Assembly (NCBI RefSeq): GCF_006439055.1
Contig: NZ_RCZC01000002.1
Span: 402,106-466,105 of the forward strand
Direction: 5' to 3'
Source: Sphingomonas glacialis
GTDB taxonomy: Bacteria; Pseudomonadota; Alphaproteobacteria; Sphingomonadales; Sphingomonadaceae
DNA: 64,000 bases
Part shown: positions 61,485 through 64,000 of the stretch, in pieces
Position numbering within the stretch: the first letter of the stretch is position 1
Layout of the letters: each line of letters opens with the position of its first letter
The notes under the pieces: model-generated
What the model was told of the DNA's origin: nothing
What the model saw: only the letters and a program-made list of their open reading frames with translations
Databases searched by the model: none
Made by a program: the position numbers and the translations under genes

Positions 61485-61996
61485 GCTGCGCGCCGCGCCG
61501 AGGCGTGATCCGCAATCACGGCATGCCCTGCGCAGAGCGCCGCGCGTTCGGCGCGGATCGCAGCGTCGTCCGGTGCGCCGTCGGAGCCGTGCCACAGCAC
61601 GATGTCGGCGGGAAACGCGCACTCCTCGCCCAGCGCCGCGATCGGCTCGCCGCGCTCGAAGACGATGCCAATCGCCGGATCGTGCACCGCGGCTGCCGCT
61701 GCGCGCGCGCGGCCGATCAGCGCCGGGGCCGCGTCGATCCCGCGCGCCTCGATCGCGGTGAACCCCAGCGCGCGGGCGAAACGTACCGCGCACAGCAGCA
61801 GCGTCCCCGCTCCGCAATCGGCATCGACAATCCGCACGCTGCAGCGCTTGGCGGCGCGTAATGCGGAGAGCGCCGCTGCCACCTCGGGCCAGCGCGTATC
61901 GCGGCAGCGCGGGCGGCGGGCGCCCTTGCAGCGCTTGGGCGAGGCCGGGCGTGCGCGGATCGGGGCGTCGATCCCATATTCGGCAACATAGGTCAT
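61481..61996 (-). CDS. Class I SAM-dependent methyltransferase-like protein
   Basis: A 171-residue protein. The segment VRIVDADCGAGTLLLCAVRFA (about 53-73) is a SAM-binding motif I, and EARGIDAAPALIGRA fits motif II with an acidic residue after the second strand. PADIVLWHGSD may be motif IV. The substrate is unknown. ATG 61996 overlaps the stop of a 15-codon ORF, and the gene end overlaps the small membrane protein start. Confidence 0.65.
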   Translation of the reverse strand: MTYVAEYGIDAPIRARPASPKRCKGARRPRCRDTRWPEVAAALSALRAAKRCSVRIVDADCGAGTLLLCAVRFARALGFTAIEARGIDAAPALIGRARAAAAAVHDPAIGIVFERGEPIAALGEECAFPADIVLWHGSDGAPDDAAIRAERAALCAGHAVIADHASARRAA

Positions 61997-62040
61997 CGCC
62001 CGGCACCCGGGAGCGGGCTGCGGATCAGCGGCGGGCGCAT
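61993..62040 (-). CDS. 15-codon coupling micro-ORF
   Basis: A frame encoding MRPPLIRSPLPGAGR. Its ATG (62038-62040) overlaps the stop of the upstream gene as TGATG, and its TGA overlaps the methyltransferase start as ATGA. It may only pass ribosomes between the two genes; nothing shows that the peptide has a function. Confidence 0.3.
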   Translation of the reverse strand: MRPPLIRSPLPGAGR

Positions 62041-62312
62041 CAGGCGGCCCTGCGATAGTGCTGCGCGGTTTCCCACGGCTGGACCGGCGCGAAGGAGATC
62101 GTCGGGACCAGCGGCATTGCCGCCATCACGATCGTGCCGCCGGGAAAGGCATGGAGTTCGCCCCGGGCGAAGCCGATCGCCGCGGTGCGCGACACGAAGC
62201 GGCCCTCGAGCGTGCCGCCATCGTTCTGCACCAGCCAATGGCCGGCGCGATCCTGTCCGACCTTGAGGACCGGGCGGGTTGGGTCGGGCTCCGGGTCGAG
62301 TGACGCTATCAT
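62040..62312 (-). CDS. Small conserved-looking protein, DUF2188-like
   Basis: A 90-residue protein. The core VGQDRAGHWLVQNDGG, then SRTAAIGFARGE and HAFPGGTIVMA, resembles DUF2188-type beta-beta-alpha proteins of unknown role; this resemblance is by eye only. It begins the coupled chain leading to lysA. Confidence 0.6.
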   Translation of the reverse strand: MIASLDPEPDPTRPVLKVGQDRAGHWLVQNDGGTLEGRFVSRTAAIGFARGELHAFPGGTIVMAAMPLVPTISFAPVQPWETAQHYRRAA

Positions 62313-62608
62313 GGCTACGCTTCCTCATGCTGATCCGCCGTGCTCGCACCGTGAAGGTGTGACGGGGGGACGTGCTTGCAGCGAAGCAGATAGGGCTCGA
62401 CCGCATAAAGGGGCGATGCGGATTGGCCGCGGGGGACATAGAATCGGCGTAAGGGCTCGCGCACGTCTCGCTGCCCGGCGGGGGCTTCAGCGACCGACCG
62501 GGCGCGGCTCACCGCTGGGACAGCCTCACCGCCGGCGCATCCTCGCTGGCCGCCACGGGCCGGTGCCACGCGACCACCGAGGCCAGCACCTGCGCACCGC
62601 CCGACGGC
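62313..62608. other. Gene-free stretch downstream of the TonB receptor
   Basis: 296 bases with short open frames on both strands but none with recognisable protein character. I see no RNA fold with known motifs and no strong terminator. It should hold the promoter of the small gene chain on the minus strand. Confidence 0.4.
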
Positions 62609-64000
62609 TCAGAATACCCGGTCGAAGCCCAGGCGAACGCTGCGCGGCTGCAGCGGGGTGATTTCGTCATGATCGCGCAGCAGGAAGGGCGAGCCAAAGG
62701 CGAAGCGGTTGCCGCGCGTGTCGAACAGATTGGTCACCGCCAGGCTGATCCCATGGCGCGGCGGGCCGAGGCGCAGCTCGGTGCCGGTATCCCAATAGCA
62801 TCCCTGCGGCTTTTCGAGGATCGTGCCGACGCCGAGCGTCGAATGGCCGATATAGCGACCGAAACCCGACAGCTGGAGCGCCGTCGTACCCGCAAGGCGA
62901 TGCTGGTAGGTCAGACCGATCCGACCGCTCGCATCGGCCACGTTGGGCAAACGGCTCGAATGCAGCGTGACGCCGTCTAAGCCGAGCGCAGCGGGCGAGA
63001 ATTCGGTCACCCGGCTATCGTTGATATAGAGCGCGCCATCGAACTCGAGCCCATCGACCGGTCGCCATTTCGTCGCGACGCCGAGCGACAGGATGCGCCC
63101 GTCGCCGATGTTCGAGGTGGTCGGGAAGCCCAGCCCGTCGATCAGATCGGCCTGGATGCTGGTCCACCTCGTCCACGCCGCGCCAACGCTCGCATCGAGC
63201 CGGCGAGTGTGGCGCCGCACGCCCGCCTCCAGCGCGCCGAGTCGATCTCCCCTGAAATGCTCGATAAAATCCTCGCGCAGCCCGACCCCGCCGGGCCGGA
63301 AGCCCTGCTGATAGCGCGCGAACAGCGTCGCGCTGTCGTCGATGCGATAGCCGATCGCGGCCGATGGGAGAAAACGCGTCTCGCTGCGCGACGCCCCCGC
63401 CCCCGGATCGACGCGCAGCGCCACCAGATCGACGGCATCGAGCGATCTGCCCGACAAGCGTACCGTCGTCAGGCGCCCGCCGATCGTCACCGTCACGCGG
63501 CGCAGCGGCGCGACCGTTTTCTCGCCAAAGACCGTCGCTTCCTGTGCCGTGTTGCGGACCCCGGTCAGCGGCGCCGACGCGAAGGCCCCGCCAAGGCCGA
63601 GATAGGTCTGGCGATTGAGGCTCGCGCGATTGCTGAGCAGGCTCAGGCCGACGATCCAGCCGGTGCCGTCGCCGCTGTGGCGGACGATGCGCCCCTCGGC
63701 CGATATCAGCTCGATCTGGTTCGTCTGCCCGACCGCGGCGATCGTACCGTCGCTCCCGGGAGTGACCGTCGGCCTGGCGAGATCGGCCAGTTCCAGCGCG
63801 TCGAAAATCTCCGCCACGCTCTGTCTGCTATAGCTCAACGACGCCGACACATCGAGCGTGCCCGAGCGTCTGCGCGCAACCACCTCCGCCAGGCCGTAAC
63901 GGTCGTGATAGGGCCGCGCGATCGCGCTGGCGCGGGTCAGGCCATTGCCGCCGCGGTCGGCATATTGCGCATCGTCGCCGTGGATCGCCTGGCCGACGCC
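62609..64000 (-). CDS. TonB-dependent receptor, C-terminal part
   Basis: At least 463 codons of an outer-membrane receptor whose N-terminus lies beyond the right edge; the frame stays open to base 64000. It contains successive amphipathic barrel strands (RFLPSAAIGYRIDDSATLFARYQQGFRPGG is the typical late-barrel pattern), NLFDTRGNRFAFG and the C-terminal PRSVRLGFDRVF with a terminal Phe. The substrate is unknown. Nearness to cob genes makes cobalamin or cobinamide one possibility, without direct evidence. Confidence 0.88.
   Translation of the reverse strand, partial: GVGQAIHGDDAQYADRGGNGLTRASAIARPYHDRYGLAEVVARRRSGTLDVSASLSYSRQSVAEIFDALELADLARPTVTPGSDGTIAAVGQTNQIELISAEGRIVRHSGDGTGWIVGLSLLSNRASLNRQTYLGLGGAFASAPLTGVRNTAQEATVFGEKTVAPLRRVTVTIGGRLTTVRLSGRSLDAVDLVALRVDPGAGASRSETRFLPSAAIGYRIDDSATLFARYQQGFRPGGVGLREDFIEHFRGDRLGALEAGVRRHTRRLDASVGAAWTRWTSIQADLIDGLGFPTTSNIGDGRILSLGVATKWRPVDGLEFDGALYINDSRVTEFSPAALGLDGVTLHSSRLPNVADASGRIGLTYQHRLAGTTALQLSGFGRYIGHSTLGVGTILEKPQGCYWDTGTELRLGPPRHGISLAVTNLFDTRGNRFAFGSPFLLRDHDEITPLQPRSVRLGFDRVF

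Noticed and set aside
62313..62608. Possible riboswitch or small RNA before the right-end TonB receptor
   Set aside because: No cobalamin-box or other known motif is visible, and the region lies downstream, not upstream, of the receptor.

Overview
The window is about 64 kb of GC-rich, gene-dense DNA. It reads like a chromosome segment of an alphaproteobacterium of the Sphingomonas type: TonB-dependent receptors with a FecI/FecR triad, an aerobic cobalamin pathway, a complete gspC-N operon, many 4-nt start/stop overlaps and GC-rich palindromic intergenic elements. The genus is an inference from gene content and protein style, not from a search.

Layout: 1-13.3 kb holds housekeeping and accessory genes (partial M13 peptidase, DUF2062 protein, smpB, thioesterase, dapA, lytic transglycosylase, greB, DoxX, acylphosphatase, Uma2 protein, ettA, a Phd/PIN toxin-antitoxin pair coupled to an M28 peptidase, a small lipoprotein, a TPR protein and a VOC protein). 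A Glu/Leu/Phe/Val-type dehydrogenase and tRNA-His follow. From 14.5 to 25.9 kb, on the minus strand, lies the type II secretion operon gspC-D-E-F-G-H-I-J-K-L-M-N. Three of its genes carry a palindromic repeat exactly at their 5' end. After it come a prolyl-4-hydroxylase-like protein, tRNA-Val, HU, lon with a possible heat-shock promoter, a Tat-exported protein, an M1 peptidase, a methyltransferase-family membrane protein and a PAS-GGDEF protein.

34.8-39.3 kb is a TonB receptor / FecR anti-sigma / ECF sigma triad. It is followed by an acid phosphatase interrupted by an amber codon, a Ca-dependent phosphoinositide phospholipase C, a cysteine-cluster protein and a ClC channel. 43.8-58.2 kb is a cobalamin-riboswitch-led operon, cobW-N-G-H-I-J-(K)-L-E-M-B-A-F-bluB, covering the aerobic corrin pathway from uroporphyrinogen III to cobyrinate a,c-diamide, one cobaltochelatase subunit and the lower-ligand enzyme BluB. 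cobK is embedded on the opposite strand. A second, closely similar cobalamin riboswitch leads a NiCoT cobalt/nickel transporter (58.3-59.9 kb), so metal supply and corrin synthesis share one sensor type. The right end has lysA, a chain of tightly coupled small genes and a partial TonB receptor.

I did not find a system with no known relatives. The strongest unusual signals are the repeats built into the starts of gspE, gspF and gspG, the antisense cobK inside the cob operon (a noncontiguous operon layout), the paired homologous riboswitch leaders and the interrupted phosphatase.
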